Positions 53,456 through 62,212 of a stretch of DNA of 64,000 nucleotides are shown in pieces. The position numbers and the translations under genes are program-made. The stretch's first letter is position 1, and every line of letters starts with the position of its first letter. Under the pieces are notes generated by a model. The model was not told the DNA's origin. It made no database searches and worked only from the letters and a program-made list of their open reading frames with translations. The DNA comes from Alloalcanivorax marinus. Its GTDB lineage: Bacteria; Pseudomonadota; Gammaproteobacteria; Pseudomonadales; Alcanivoracaceae. The stretch covers positions 186,001-250,000 of the forward strand of contig NZ_JAEKJB010000006.1 in NCBI RefSeq assembly GCF_016785095.1. The letters are read 5' to 3'.

Positions 53456-54569
53456 CCGGGCGCCCGACGATGACGGCGGTGCGCAGGCGCGCCTGGCCGT
53501 AACGGGTCATGCGCTCGAAACGGTCCCGGGTGATCGGTACATGCTGGCAATCCAGCGGTACCTGATCCTCCGCCGGGTCCGGGTCGTGGATGTAGAAGCA
53601 TTCGTCGTCGGCGCCGCTGACCACCACCCAATGGGGCGCCTTGCGTCCGTCCAGCCGCCAGGTGCTGATCAGCACGATGGCCACGTCGCCGTTTTCCAGC
53701 GCCCGATCCAGCCGCGCCGCGCTGAGTTCCTGGTAATGCACGGGAATCCCTGAAGCACGGGCCTGTTCCTCGAAATGGTCGTGCACGGTCTCGATCACGC
53801 GCTTCTTGTTTTCGTCGCGCACTGAATCCAGGAACAGCGGCCCGCGCTGGTTGCAGTACACCTCGGCGTTCAGGCCGCGCCGCCGCGCCGCCAGGGCCAG
53901 CCCCAGGGGATGGCAGCCGCCGTGGCCGGCGGTCATGAAGATGGTGGTGGCCTCGCGCCAGATCAGCAACTCCTCGCGGGCGTCCGGAACGCGGTGGAGC
54001 AGGGCGGCCAGGGCCATCTGCAGACACGCCGGCCCGCAGGTGAACTCGGTGCCCTGGCGCACCCAGGGCAGCGCCAGCCGGTTGCCGCCCTGGGGTGTGT
54101 AGTGCAGCCGCTTCTGGTAGCGCAGGGCGTCCTCGTGGTCCTCGTAGTAATCCGGCGTGCGCGCGAACAGTTTGTAGCCGCGCCGTTCGTAGAGGCGAAT
54201 GGCGGCGGCGTTATCGCGGCGCACTTCCAGGCGCAGGTAGAGGCGTTTTTCCTGGTGGGCGTAGTCCTCGGCGGCGTCCAGGAGCCGTTCACCAAGCCCC
54301 TGGCCGCGCCGGTCCGGGTCGGTGGCGATGGAATACAGCCGCGCCAGCCGCGTGCCGCGCTGCAGAATCACCAATGCATAGCCGGCCAGGGCGCCGTCCT
54401 CGGCGAGCGCCAGAATCAGCCCGGAGTGGGCCTGGCGTATCCAGTGGCGGAAGCTGCGGCGTGACAACCGGTCGCTCTGGAAGCAGCGGCGCTCCAGGGC
54501 GGTAAGGGCATCGAGATCGTCGGCACGGGCGGGGCGGAAGGTGAAACGATGGGCCATGGGCATATCCAT
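53445..54569 (-). CDS. GNAT acetyltransferase fused to a C39-like peptidase domain
   Basis: A 374-residue two-domain protein. Residues 1-145 are a GNAT domain (RRCFQSDRLSRRSFRHWI; ATDPDRRGQGLGERLLDAA acetyl-CoA loop; NAAAIRLYERRGYKL). Residues 165-374 are papain-like, close to peptidase C39: FTCGPACLQMAL with the Cys, WVVVSGADDECFYIHDPDP with a His/Asp region (KAPHWVVV). Such fusions are known in gammaproteobacteria but their substrate is not. ATG 54569 is the longest start; two more in-frame ATGs lie within 12 bp. The last codons are supplied by a REP. Confidence 0.82.
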   Translation of the reverse strand: MDMPMAHRFTFRPARADDLDALTALERRCFQSDRLSRRSFRHWIRQAHSGLILALAEDGALAGYALVILQRGTRLARLYSIATDPDRRGQGLGERLLDAAEDYAHQEKRLYLRLEVRRDNAAAIRLYERRGYKLFARTPDYYEDHEDALRYQKRLHYTPQGGNRLALPWVRQGTEFTCGPACLQMALAALLHRVPDAREELLIWREATTIFMTAGHGGCHPLGLALAARRRGLNAEVYCNQRGPLFLDSVRDENKKRVIETVHDHFEEQARASGIPVHYQELSAARLDRALENGDVAIVLISTWRLDGRKAPHWVVVSGADDECFYIHDPDPAEDQVPLDCQHVPITRDRFERMTRYGQARLRTAVIVGRPDRD

Positions 54570-54676
54570 TGAAGTGCGGCCAGCATAGCGCCGCGCCGCC
54601 GCCCGGCGCCAGCGCTTTCCGACGGATGACGGGGCCCGCCCGGTCGCCCATAATGCGTGCATAAGGAGATCGCACC

Positions 54677-55816
54677 ATGCCAGTTTCGTCCGCCCCCACG
54701 CGGGGGCTGATTCTGTCCGGCGGTGGCGCCCGCGCCGCCTACCAGGTGGGCGTGCTCAGTGCCATCGCGGACATGTCACCGCCCAGCGCCACCAATCCCT
54801 TCCCGATCATCTGCGGCACGTCCGCCGGCGCCATCAATGCCGCCGGCCTGGCCGCCGGCGCCCACGATTACCGCCTGGCGGTACGCGGCCTGGAGCAGGT
54901 GTGGGCGAACATGACCGCCGACCAGGTCTACCGCACCGACATCGTCGCCTTCGTGCGCAGCCTGTTGCGCTGGGTGTTCAGTTCCGCCGCCGCCGGCCGT
55001 GGCACCACGCGCAGCGCGCTGCTCGACAACACGCCTCTGAAACGGCTCCTGCGGCTGGTGATCAATTTTCAACGCATCGGCCAGAGCATCGACGAAGGCC
55101 ATCTGCGGGCCCTGTCGATCACCGCGTCCAGCTACGCCTCCGGCGAATCCGTGGCGTTCTTCCAGGGCGCGCCGGACCTGCCGGAGTGGAACCGGGCGCG
55201 GCGCCTGGGGCGGCGTTCCACCATCGGCGTGCAGCACCTGCTGGCCTCGGCGGCGATTCCGCTGCTGTTCCCCGCCGAGCAGGTGGATGGCCGTTACTAT
55301 GGTGACGGCGCCGTGCGCCAGCTGGCGCCGGTGAGCCCGGCGCTGCATCTGGGCGCCGACCGGCTGCTGGTGATCGGCGTATCCGGCCATTCCTCCGCCG
55401 CTCACCAGCGGCAGTTGAGCGGTTACCCGTCCCTGGCCCAGGTGCTCGGCCACGTACTGGACAGTGTGTTCGTGGACACTCTGGAAGGGGACGTGGAGCG
55501 TCTGGAACGGATCAACCGCACCGTGCAGGCGCTCAGCAACCGGGCCCGCAGCCAGCATGAGATCCAGCTCCGCAAGGTGGACGTACTGAAAATCTACCCG
55601 TCCCAGCCGCTGGACGAAATCGCCGCCGAGCACACCAAGGAGCTGCCGCGTACCCTGCGCTTTTTCCTGCGCGGCTCCGGGGCGACCCGGTCACCAGGGG
55701 CATCGGCGGTCAGTTATCTGCTGTTCGAGCCGGGCTTCACTGGGCGCTTGATGGCCTTGGGGTATCAGGACGCCAAGGCCCGCGAGGAGGAAATCCGCGC
55801 CTTTTTGCGGGATTGA
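54677..55816 (+). CDS. Patatin-like phospholipase
   Basis: A cytoplasmic or membrane-associated serine lipase of 379 residues. LILSGGGARAAYQVGVLSAI is the oxyanion loop, ICGTSAGAINAAGLA the GxSxG serine, and YYGDGAVRQLAPVSPALHLGA the Asp of the DG(A/G) dyad. AAGGAGA is 7 bp before ATG 54677. No signal peptide. Acts on phospholipids or other acyl esters; natural substrate unknown. Confidence 0.92.
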   Translation: MPVSSAPTRGLILSGGGARAAYQVGVLSAIADMSPPSATNPFPIICGTSAGAINAAGLAAGAHDYRLAVRGLEQVWANMTADQVYRTDIVAFVRSLLRWVFSSAAAGRGTTRSALLDNTPLKRLLRLVINFQRIGQSIDEGHLRALSITASSYASGESVAFFQGAPDLPEWNRARRLGRRSTIGVQHLLASAAIPLLFPAEQVDGRYYGDGAVRQLAPVSPALHLGADRLLVIGVSGHSSAAHQRQLSGYPSLAQVLGHVLDSVFVDTLEGDVERLERINRTVQALSNRARSQHEIQLRKVDVLKIYPSQPLDEIAAEHTKELPRTLRFFLRGSGATRSPGASAVSYLLFEPGFTGRLMALGYQDAKAREEEIRAFLRD

Positions 55817-55825
55817 GGGGGCGTT

Positions 55826-55922
55826 ATCGCGACTGAAGCGGAGCGCCGCCCGGTCTCTCCTACAAAACCTTGCCAATAGCCACTGTAGGAGCGGCCGGGC
55901 GGGGCTCCGCTTCAGTCGCGGT
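55826..55922. repeat. REPIN of long-long type overlapping the GDPD gene end
   Basis: Long REPs at 55826-55863 and 55885-55922, with the conserved spacer in between. The right arm contains the TGA (55912-55914, minus strand) used as the stop of the GDPD gene. Confidence 0.9.
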
Positions 55923-56664
55923 TGGCGCCGCGTTTATTGAAATGCGCGATGAAGCTGGTCGGGAAATCGGTGATGATGCCGTCCACGCCGAGCCCGGCCA
56001 GGCGCTCCGCCTCCACCAGATCGTTCACCGTCCAGGTGGACACTTTCAACCCCCGGCGCCGAGCGCGGCGCATTAGCGCCGGGGTCACCAGGGAATGGCG
56101 TGGCATCAGCCAGGCGCAGCCCAGGCCGGCGGCGCGCCGGGTGGGTTGCTGGTAGCGGTATTCCACCACGTAGCCGCGCTCCACCCGGGGAGTCATGTTG
56201 CCCAGCATGCGTAGAAAACCGGTGTGCTTCGAGGTCACCACCACCCGCTCATGGAGCCCCAGCTCGTCGATCAGTGCCACCAGACGGTGGGCAAGCCGGT
56301 GCAGCAGAGCGGACTCCGTGCCCTTCACCTCGAACTGAAAACGCATCGTCGGGCCGCACAGCTCCACCACTTCGCGCAGGGAGGGGATGCACACCGGGCT
56401 GTGCCAGCCGGGAGTGTCGTGGCGCGCGTCGAGCACCCCCAGTTGCGCCAGGGTGTAGTGGTGCGCCTTGCCCCGTTCGCCGGTGGTACGGGTAACGTGC
56501 TGGTCGTGCACCACGATCAGATGCCCGTCCCGGGACAGGCGTACGTCCAGCTCCACTTCGCGGGCACCGGCCTCCAGGGCGACCTGGAAACCGGCCAGGG
56601 TGTTTTCCGGGGCCTCGCCGCGGGCGCCGCGGTGGCCGACGATGGTAGGAATGCCTTGGTTCAT
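55912..56664 (-). CDS. Glycerophosphodiester phosphodiesterase
   Basis: A 250-residue cytosolic GDPD. TIVGHRGARGEAPENTLAGF (His/Arg), EVELDVRLSRDGHLIVVHD (Glu/Asp metal ligands and His) and RFQFEVKG are the standard motifs. It hydrolyses deacylated phospholipids to sn-glycerol 3-phosphate and alcohol, and may act downstream of the adjacent patatin. Its C terminus Asn-Arg-Asp-stop is encoded within a REP. Confidence 0.92.
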   Translation of the reverse strand: MNQGIPTIVGHRGARGEAPENTLAGFQVALEAGAREVELDVRLSRDGHLIVVHDQHVTRTTGERGKAHHYTLAQLGVLDARHDTPGWHSPVCIPSLREVVELCGPTMRFQFEVKGTESALLHRLAHRLVALIDELGLHERVVVTSKHTGFLRMLGNMTPRVERGYVVEYRYQQPTRRAAGLGCAWLMPRHSLVTPALMRRARRRGLKVSTWTVNDLVEAERLAGLGVDGIITDFPTSFIAHFNKRGANRD

Positions 56665-56837
56665 GGGTCTCTTATGCAGCTATGCATCTATGCATCAGGC
56701 GTTGGGCGGACCGCCCGCCGGTTCGCCGGGCATTGTGCTTTGGCGCCCCGACCGCATCAATAGCCTCCGCCCATTTGTCACGCAATTGTCGCAACCGCCC
56801 CCGCCACGGTCTCCATGGAAGCAACCGTCGAAGCCCC

Positions 56838-56956
56838 CGTAGACCCCCCGTAGAACAGCCTGTAGAACAGCCTGTAGGAGCGACTTCAGTCGCGATAACG
56901 GCTTGGCTGATCGCGACTGAAGTCGCTCCTACAGTCGCTCCTACAGTCGCGCCTAG
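56838..56956. repeat. REP cluster with tandem duplications
   Basis: Two direct CCTGTAGAACAG-type units precede a right REP at 56874-56896 that is back-to-back with a left REP at 56910-56932, followed by tandem copies of AGTCGCTCCTAC. The 347-bp gap 56665-57011 contains only this element and a sequence before it (56665-56837) with no supported gene. Confidence 0.85.
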
Positions 56957-57011
56957 GGGCGCGGCGCGGACCGTCCGGCGTTGAGCGGAGGCCCGTTGTC
57001 ATGGAAGAGTC

Positions 57012-58226
57012 ATGTTGGGCCTGCTAGGGTTGGCCCACCGCGAACCGCCGGAGACCGGGATGGGTTCCCTGATCAAGGCATACGCGGTGCTGTTCGTGCG
57101 CTCCTGGAATCCGGACTACGACGGCACCGTAAGCGGCGTCTCGCCGCGACGCTGGCTGGTGATGGCCGGCTTCTGGCCCCTGTTCCTCCTGGTGCAGGCG
57201 GTCAACGGCCTGGGGCTGCTGCTCGACCATCTGCTGTTTCCGGATTTCCGCCGCGTGCGGGTGCGCGAGCCGCTGTTCGTGGTGGGCGTGCCGCGCAGTG
57301 GCACCACCTTCCTGCACCGGCTGCTGGCCGCCGACGACAAGCGCTTCACCACCACCGCCCTATGGGAGCTGATCTTCGCCCCCTCGGTCACCCAGCGCTG
57401 CCTGTGGCGCGGGGCAGGGCGCCTGGATGCCCTGTTCGGGCGTCCGCTGGGCCGGGCCTTCCAATGGCTGGAGCGACGCCTGCTGGGCGGCCTGGACGAC
57501 GTCCACGAGACCGGCCTGCGCGATCCGGAGGAAGATTACCTGGCGCTGCTGCCGGTGCTCGGCTGCTTCCTGCTGGTGCTGGCCGTGCCGGACCCGCGCC
57601 TGTGGCGGCTCACCTACGCCGACCGGGACCTGCCGGCGGCGGAGAAACAGCGCCTGATGGCCGCCTACCGGCGCTTCGTGCAGCGCCACCTGTATTTCCA
57701 CGGCGATCACCTGACCTTCCTGTCCAAGAACCCGTCGTTCACGCCGTTCATGGCGACCCTGGCGGCGGCCTTTCCGGATGCCCGCTTCATCGGCTGCCTG
57801 CGCAACCCCACGGCGGCGGTGCCCTCGCAGATCAACTCCATCGTCATCGGCGCCCGGGTGTTCGATGGCCGTGACACCGCCGCCTACTGGCGCGAGGGCT
57901 TCCTGGCCATGCTCGACTACTACTACCGCCATCTGCTGGAGCAACTGGAGCGGCTGCCACCGGAGCGCCAGGCCTTGTCCGTGATGGAAACCCTGGCCGC
58001 CGAGCCGCGCGCCACCGTGGAGGGGTTCTACCGGCGCTTCGGGATGACCCCGTCACCGGCCTACCAGGCGCGGCTGGCCGCCGAGGACGAACGCGCCCGG
58101 CGCTACCGCAGCGGCCACCACTACTCCCTGGAAAGCCTGGGGGTGGCCCCGGAGCGGCTGCGCGCCACCTTCGGCTGGGTGTACGAAAAATTCAGTTACC
58201 CCTTGCCCGGGGTTGAACACGAGTGA
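57012..58226 (+). CDS. Sulfotransferase family protein
   Basis: A 404-residue protein with the PAPS-binding loop LFVVGVPRSGTTFLHRLL at about residues 93-110 and the second motif FIGCLRNPTAAVPSQINS at about 260. It has a hydrophobic N-terminal helix (WLVMAGFWPLFLLVQAVNGLGLLL) that may anchor it to the membrane. It belongs to the Sulfotransfer_3-like group, which modifies glycans, lipids or other small molecules; substrate unknown. ATG 57012 has GGAAGA just upstream; ATG 57060 is an alternative. It is followed by a GT4 gene and a deacetylase. Confidence 0.82.
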   Translation: MLGLLGLAHREPPETGMGSLIKAYAVLFVRSWNPDYDGTVSGVSPRRWLVMAGFWPLFLLVQAVNGLGLLLDHLLFPDFRRVRVREPLFVVGVPRSGTTFLHRLLAADDKRFTTTALWELIFAPSVTQRCLWRGAGRLDALFGRPLGRAFQWLERRLLGGLDDVHETGLRDPEEDYLALLPVLGCFLLVLAVPDPRLWRLTYADRDLPAAEKQRLMAAYRRFVQRHLYFHGDHLTFLSKNPSFTPFMATLAAAFPDARFIGCLRNPTAAVPSQINSIVIGARVFDGRDTAAYWREGFLAMLDYYYRHLLEQLERLPPERQALSVMETLAAEPRATVEGFYRRFGMTPSPAYQARLAAEDERARRYRSGHHYSLESLGVAPERLRATFGWVYEKFSYPLPGVEHE

Positions 58227-58275
58227 CATTTTTCTTGTCACAAATCGGAAATAAGTGGTACTCATACTGCCTGCT

Positions 58276-59454
58276 ATGAAAACAAAAGACCTGCGAGTAC
58301 TTTTTGTCGTGGACGCCATGAAAGGCCGCAATGGCGTCGGTGCCTACTTCCAGGATCTGGTGACGCACCTGGGCCAGGAGGTGGAACGAGCCGAACTGGT
58401 CTGTCCCAGCCTGGAAGAGCCCCACCCGTGCCAGGGTCTGTCCGTGCCGATTCCCGGCGACCCCACCCAGCGGTTGTTCTTCCCCAAGATGCGGGAACTG
58501 AGCGCCCTGGTGTGGGAGATGAAACCCCATGTGATCGTCATCCCCGGCCCCGGGATTTTCTCGCTGGGCGCTTACTGGATCGCCGGCAAGCTTGGCATTC
58601 CCGTGTGCGTGACCTTCCAGACCGACTATGACCGCCTGGTGCAGCTGTACTGGGGCCCGCGCCTGGCGCGGCTGGCCGGCGGCCTGCTCAACTGGCTGAA
58701 CCGCACCATGTTCCGGGGCAGCAGCGCGGTGGCCACCATCTGTGAAAGCATGATCGCCGATGCCCGCGCCGCCGGCGCCCGCCATCCGCAACTGGTGGGC
58801 ACGCCGCTGGGCGCGGAGTTCGTCAACAGTGCCGTGACGCCACTGGCCGACACCGTGGACTCAGTGCTCTATGTGGGCCGGCTGGCGGCGGAAAAGAACA
58901 TCGAGCATTTCCTGGCCCTCGCCGAGGCGCACCCGGACTGCCGTTTCACCGTGGCCGGCGATGGTCCGCTGCGTGGCCTGGTGGAACAGCGTCGCAAGGA
59001 GCTGCCCAACCTGAATTTCCTGGGCTGGTGCAGTCGTGAACGGGTGGTGGCGGAGCTGGATGCCCACCAGGTGCTGGTGCTGCCCTCCGCCGTGGAGGCG
59101 TTCGGCACCGTGGCCCTGGAGGCCCTGGCCCGCGAACGCCTGGTGATCACCACGCCGGTCTGCGGCATCAATCAGTGGCCGGCCCTGGCCCGGGCTCTCA
59201 CCGTGGCCGAGCCCGGCGAACGCCTGGCCGACACCCTGACCCGCCTGCGGGCAATGACGCCGGAGCGGCGCCGCGAGCAGGCTCGCGCCGGCCGCCAGGC
59301 CGCCCTGGCCATGAACCGCGAGGCCGTGGAGGGCTGGCTGCAAGTGCTCGGCGGCTGCGCGCGACAGGGCGCCGCCATGCCCAAGCCGCGCCGTTCACCG
59401 ACCCTGGCGGTGCTGCGTCGGCTGAGCACCAGCCAGGCCCGCCCCGGGCTCTGA
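58276..59454 (+). CDS. Glycosyltransferase family 4
   Basis: A GT-B enzyme of 392 residues. The N-terminal glycine loop is AMKGRNGVGAYFQDLV; the C-terminal domain has VLYVGRLAAEKNIEHFLALAE, FTVAGDGPLRGLVEQ and the donor-binding LPSAVEAFGTVALEALA (E(x7)E). It resembles monogalactosyl/mannosyl-lipid transferases (WsaF/MgtA-like) but the sugar and acceptor cannot be assigned. ATG 58276; a small perfect palindrome GTGACA...TGTCAC (58223-58241) lies just upstream. The next gene starts 2 bp after its stop. Confidence 0.87.
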   Translation: MKTKDLRVLFVVDAMKGRNGVGAYFQDLVTHLGQEVERAELVCPSLEEPHPCQGLSVPIPGDPTQRLFFPKMRELSALVWEMKPHVIVIPGPGIFSLGAYWIAGKLGIPVCVTFQTDYDRLVQLYWGPRLARLAGGLLNWLNRTMFRGSSAVATICESMIADARAAGARHPQLVGTPLGAEFVNSAVTPLADTVDSVLYVGRLAAEKNIEHFLALAEAHPDCRFTVAGDGPLRGLVEQRRKELPNLNFLGWCSRERVVAELDAHQVLVLPSAVEAFGTVALEALARERLVITTPVCGINQWPALARALTVAEPGERLADTLTRLRAMTPERRREQARAGRQAALAMNREAVEGWLQVLGGCARQGAAMPKPRRSPTLAVLRRLSTSQARPGL

Positions 59455-59455
59455 C

Positions 59456-60154
59456 ATGGCGCTTTCCGGGCTTGTTTCCATCCATGATGTAATGCCGGAA
59501 ACCCGTGAGCGGGTGTCCGAGCTGCTGGAGCGGCTGGTGGACATCCCGGCCGGGGCGATCACCCTGCTGGTGGTGCCCGGTCGCGACTGGCACGCGGACG
59601 ATCTGGACTGGCTCCGCGACCTGAGCGCGCGGGGCTACCCGCTGGCCGGCCACGGCTGGCGGCACCGCTGCGACCCGCCGCGCACCCTTCACCACCGCCT
59701 GCACAGCCGCTTTATTTCCCGCGACGTGGCCGAGCATTTGTCCCTGGACGGCGCCGCCATCGCCGCCTTGATCCAGGACTGCCACCGCTGGTTCGTGGAG
59801 CATGGACTGACGCCGTCGCCACTGTACGTGCCGCCGGCCTGGGCGCTGGGGCGCATCGAGCCACGCGCCCTGGCGGCGCTGCCGTTCCGCTACTTCGAAA
59901 CCCTCGGCGGTGTATACGACGCCCGGGAACGCCGCTTTATCCGTTTGCCGCTGGTCGGGTTCGAGGCGGATACCGCCTGGCGCGCCTGGAGCCTTAATCT
60001 GTTCAACCGCGCCAACCTGGCGGCGGCGCTGCTGAGCGGGCGCTCACTGCGGGTGTCGATTCATCCCGGGGATCTGTACTACAAGCTGGGTGGGCAGGTG
60101 GAAGCCTGGGTGCGCCGGCTGGACCACACGCTGGATTACCCGGCGCTGGCCTGA
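59456..60154 (+). CDS. Polysaccharide deacetylase family protein
   Basis: A 232-residue NodB-like protein of the DUF2334 group. SGLVSIHDVMPETRERV has the Asp of the metal site, GYPLAGHGWRHRCD the His pair (HxxxH type), and SIHPGDL the C-terminal His. It would remove an acetyl group from a sugar. No signal peptide, so it acts in the cytoplasm on a precursor, perhaps the lipid-linked product of the preceding GT4. Confidence 0.85.
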   Translation: MALSGLVSIHDVMPETRERVSELLERLVDIPAGAITLLVVPGRDWHADDLDWLRDLSARGYPLAGHGWRHRCDPPRTLHHRLHSRFISRDVAEHLSLDGAAIAALIQDCHRWFVEHGLTPSPLYVPPAWALGRIEPRALAALPFRYFETLGGVYDARERRFIRLPLVGFEADTAWRAWSLNLFNRANLAAALLSGRSLRVSIHPGDLYYKLGGQVEAWVRRLDHTLDYPALA

Positions 60155-60161
60155 GGTGGAC

Positions 60162-60332
60162 CTAGCCGCGCACGGCGGTGGGGCGGCGGGGCAGGTCCGC
60201 GTCGGAGGAAGAGCTTTCACCGCCGATGGTGGGCCCGTCGGCGGCGGAGGGATCGCTGGCGAAACCGGCCCCGGGCATATAGAAAAACGCCGCCAGAAGC
60301 AGCAGCACCCGAGTCAGAAATCTGGTTTTCAT
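60162..60332 (-). CDS. Small exported protein, 56 residues
   Basis: A previously uncalled reading frame. It starts at ATG 60332 with a GGAGGG site 6 bp upstream. The first 24 residues are a signal peptide (MKTRFLTRVLLLLAAFFYMP, cut after GFA), leaving a 31-residue mature peptide rich in Ser, Asp, Pro and Arg. It is not recognised. It is convergent with the deacetylase gene. The strong ribosome site and signal peptide argue for a real gene, though a conservation test is needed. Confidence 0.55.
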   Translation of the reverse strand: MKTRFLTRVLLLLAAFFYMPGAGFASDPSAADGPTIGGESSSSDADLPRRPTAVRG

Positions 60333-60389
60333 GAAGCCCCCTCCCCATGTGACCCGGGGAGACTAACGCCTGAGGCGTGAAGATCGCGT

Positions 60390-61298
60390 TCAGCCGGCGC
60401 TTGCCTGCAGCCGTTCGGCGCGGTCTTCCAGGAACGCCACGAAAGCGCGGGTCTTGGCCGGGATCAGCTCACGGCCGGCGTACACCAGATAGAAATCCAG
60501 ATCCGGCGCCCGGTAACCGGGCAGCAACCGCACCAGTTCGCCGCTTTCCAGCTTGTCCTCGATGTCCCACAGGCTCTTCATGGCGATGCCCTGACCGTCC
60601 AGCACCCACTCACGCAATGTTTCGCTGTTGTCGGTGATCAGGCCGCCTTTTACCCGCACTGAATGGCGTTTGCCGGATTCATCCTCCAGCACCCAGAGGT
60701 CCTTGAAAGAGCCCGGGCAATCCAGAATCAGGCAGGCGTGTTCCTTCAGTTCCTGGGGCGTGGTCGGCGCCGGGTGGCGTTGCAGATAGGCCGGCGAGGC
60801 GCACGGCACGCAGGGGTTGCGCAGAATGCGCTTGGCCACCAGGGAGGAGTCCTGCGGCTGGCCGATCACGATGGCCACGTCCACCTGGCCGGCGCCGGTG
60901 TCCGGGTCGCGGTCGCCGAAATTGAGCTGCACGGAAAGATCCGGGTACTGGGCCGCGAATTCCGACACCAGCGGCGCGATCCGGCGCCGCGCCAGGCCGA
61001 TGCTCGACGTAATGCGCAACACACCCTGCGGTTGCAGGCTGCTTTTGCTGACCTTGGTGACCACCGCGTCCAGTTCGTCGAGCAGCCGGTCGACGTGTTC
61101 ATAAAGATCGCGGCCCTCGTCGGTAAGCTTGAGCCCGCGAGAATTACGCACCAACAGGCGCACGCCCATTTGCTGCTCGATACGGGTGATGTATTTGCTG
61201 ACCGAAGCAATGGAAAGGTCCAGCGTCTTGGACGCTTGGGAGATGGTCCCTGCTTTGACAACCGCCACGAAAATGGCGAAATCCGCAAGCCGTTTCAT
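60390..61298 (-). CDS. LysR family transcriptional regulator
   Basis: 302 residues with an N-terminal winged helix (DFAIFVAVVKAGTISQASKTLDLSIASVSKYITRIEQQMGVRLL) and a substrate-binding domain (LRITSSIGLARRRIAPLVSEFA, VDVAIVIGQPQDSSLVAKRI). It belongs to the DmlR/PerR-like group. It is divergent from a 0.9-kb regulatory region and the FadL genes to its right, so it may control one of them; ligand unknown. Confidence 0.9.
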   Translation of the reverse strand: MKRLADFAIFVAVVKAGTISQASKTLDLSIASVSKYITRIEQQMGVRLLVRNSRGLKLTDEGRDLYEHVDRLLDELDAVVTKVSKSSLQPQGVLRITSSIGLARRRIAPLVSEFAAQYPDLSVQLNFGDRDPDTGAGQVDVAIVIGQPQDSSLVAKRILRNPCVPCASPAYLQRHPAPTTPQELKEHACLILDCPGSFKDLWVLEDESGKRHSVRVKGGLITDNSETLREWVLDGQGIAMKSLWDIEDKLESGELVRLLPGYRAPDLDFYLVYAGRELIPAKTRAFVAFLEDRAERLQASAG

Positions 61299-62212
61299 CG
61301 CGCATTCCCTTTTTGTTGTTTACACCTGATTTCGTTTTTTTAATAACCGCGCCGAGGCACGGTGAAGCGGGGTGCATGTACGTCCATCCATGAACGTTGT
61401 TGAGTATGGCACACTCGTTCCGCTACGACCATAGCCGGAGGAAACACCGGTTTTATCCTTTGAGTACACCGGACCCCGCACCAGAGCGAAGGCCGCCCCT
61501 TTCCGTTTTGCCGCCAGCAGGCCCGGTTTTCCCGCCAGCGGCCGATGTCATGTTCCTTTAGGTAACACCTGTAAACAAGGTCAACATCGAGCATGACGAT
61601 GTTTCCTACATTATAGGATTAAGGAAAGGATTTTGCCCAAAAAGATACAAAACAATTGTTTGTGTATATTTTTTTGCCGGTTTCTCCGCCCAAACAGCCT
61701 TGGACTTGCCGGGCCATAAGTGTTTACATCTGTGCTTGTGCTGGCCAGGGTTCGCCGTCGACGGCGTAATTCGCGGGGTTAAGGGAAAAGCGGCCTTTTC
61801 ATTTTTTGAAAGGCTCCTTTTCATTGTTTTTGTGTTTACGGTCTCATCGTCGACCCACTAGGATTCTGTCAGTCTCCCCGTTGTCATTCCGGCGTCCGGG
61901 CAGGGCGCCAAAAAAACAACAAACGGACAAGAAATCAGCCGTGTCTGAAACGCGGTGAAGTACAACAAAAAAGAAGGAGGTCGAGAACGAATGTTCTTTG
62001 TATCGACAAGCCAGGACGGCGCATCCGTTCCCCCAATATCAACACACCGCTTCGTTTAAACGCCTTACTCCCGGCGGCTCTAGCCGTGGAGACCGTTTAA
62101 CGCGGCGCTATGATCCTTACCGGAAATGTAAAAGCTGTGCTAATGGTTGAGCTGCGGTCACCCGGCTGCGTTCATCAAGAAGAACAACATCAGGTAGAAA
62201 GGTTGTCTAACT
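61299..62212. other. 0.9-kb AT-rich intergenic region with repeated TGTTTAC motif
   Basis: No supported large gene. TGTTTACACCTG (61317-61328), the reverse form CACCTGTAAACA (61566-61577), TGTTTACATCTG (61721-61732) and TGTTTAC (61833-61839) recur. CGTTTAAACG at 62053-62062 and CGTTTAACGC at 62094-62103 also repeat. A 22-codon frame with a perfect AAGGAGG site is described separately. The base composition is clearly more AT-rich than the flanks. It probably contains the promoters of lysR and of the FadL genes. Confidence 0.6.
61991..62059 (+). CDS. Candidate 22-residue small ORF in the FadL leader
   Basis: ATG 61991 follows AAGGAGG (61974-61980) by 10 bp and runs to TAA at 62057-62059, encoding MFFVSTSQDGASVPPISTHR plus two residues. 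The strong ribosome-binding site in an otherwise non-coding region is the main support; no homology is known. It may be a leader peptide or small protein, or chance. Confidence 0.3.
   Translation: MFFVSTSQDGASVPPISTHRFV

Noticed and set aside
61340..61594. Minus-strand 84-codon frame in the AT-rich region
   Set aside because: No ribosome site, odd composition and no similarity; not supported as a gene.
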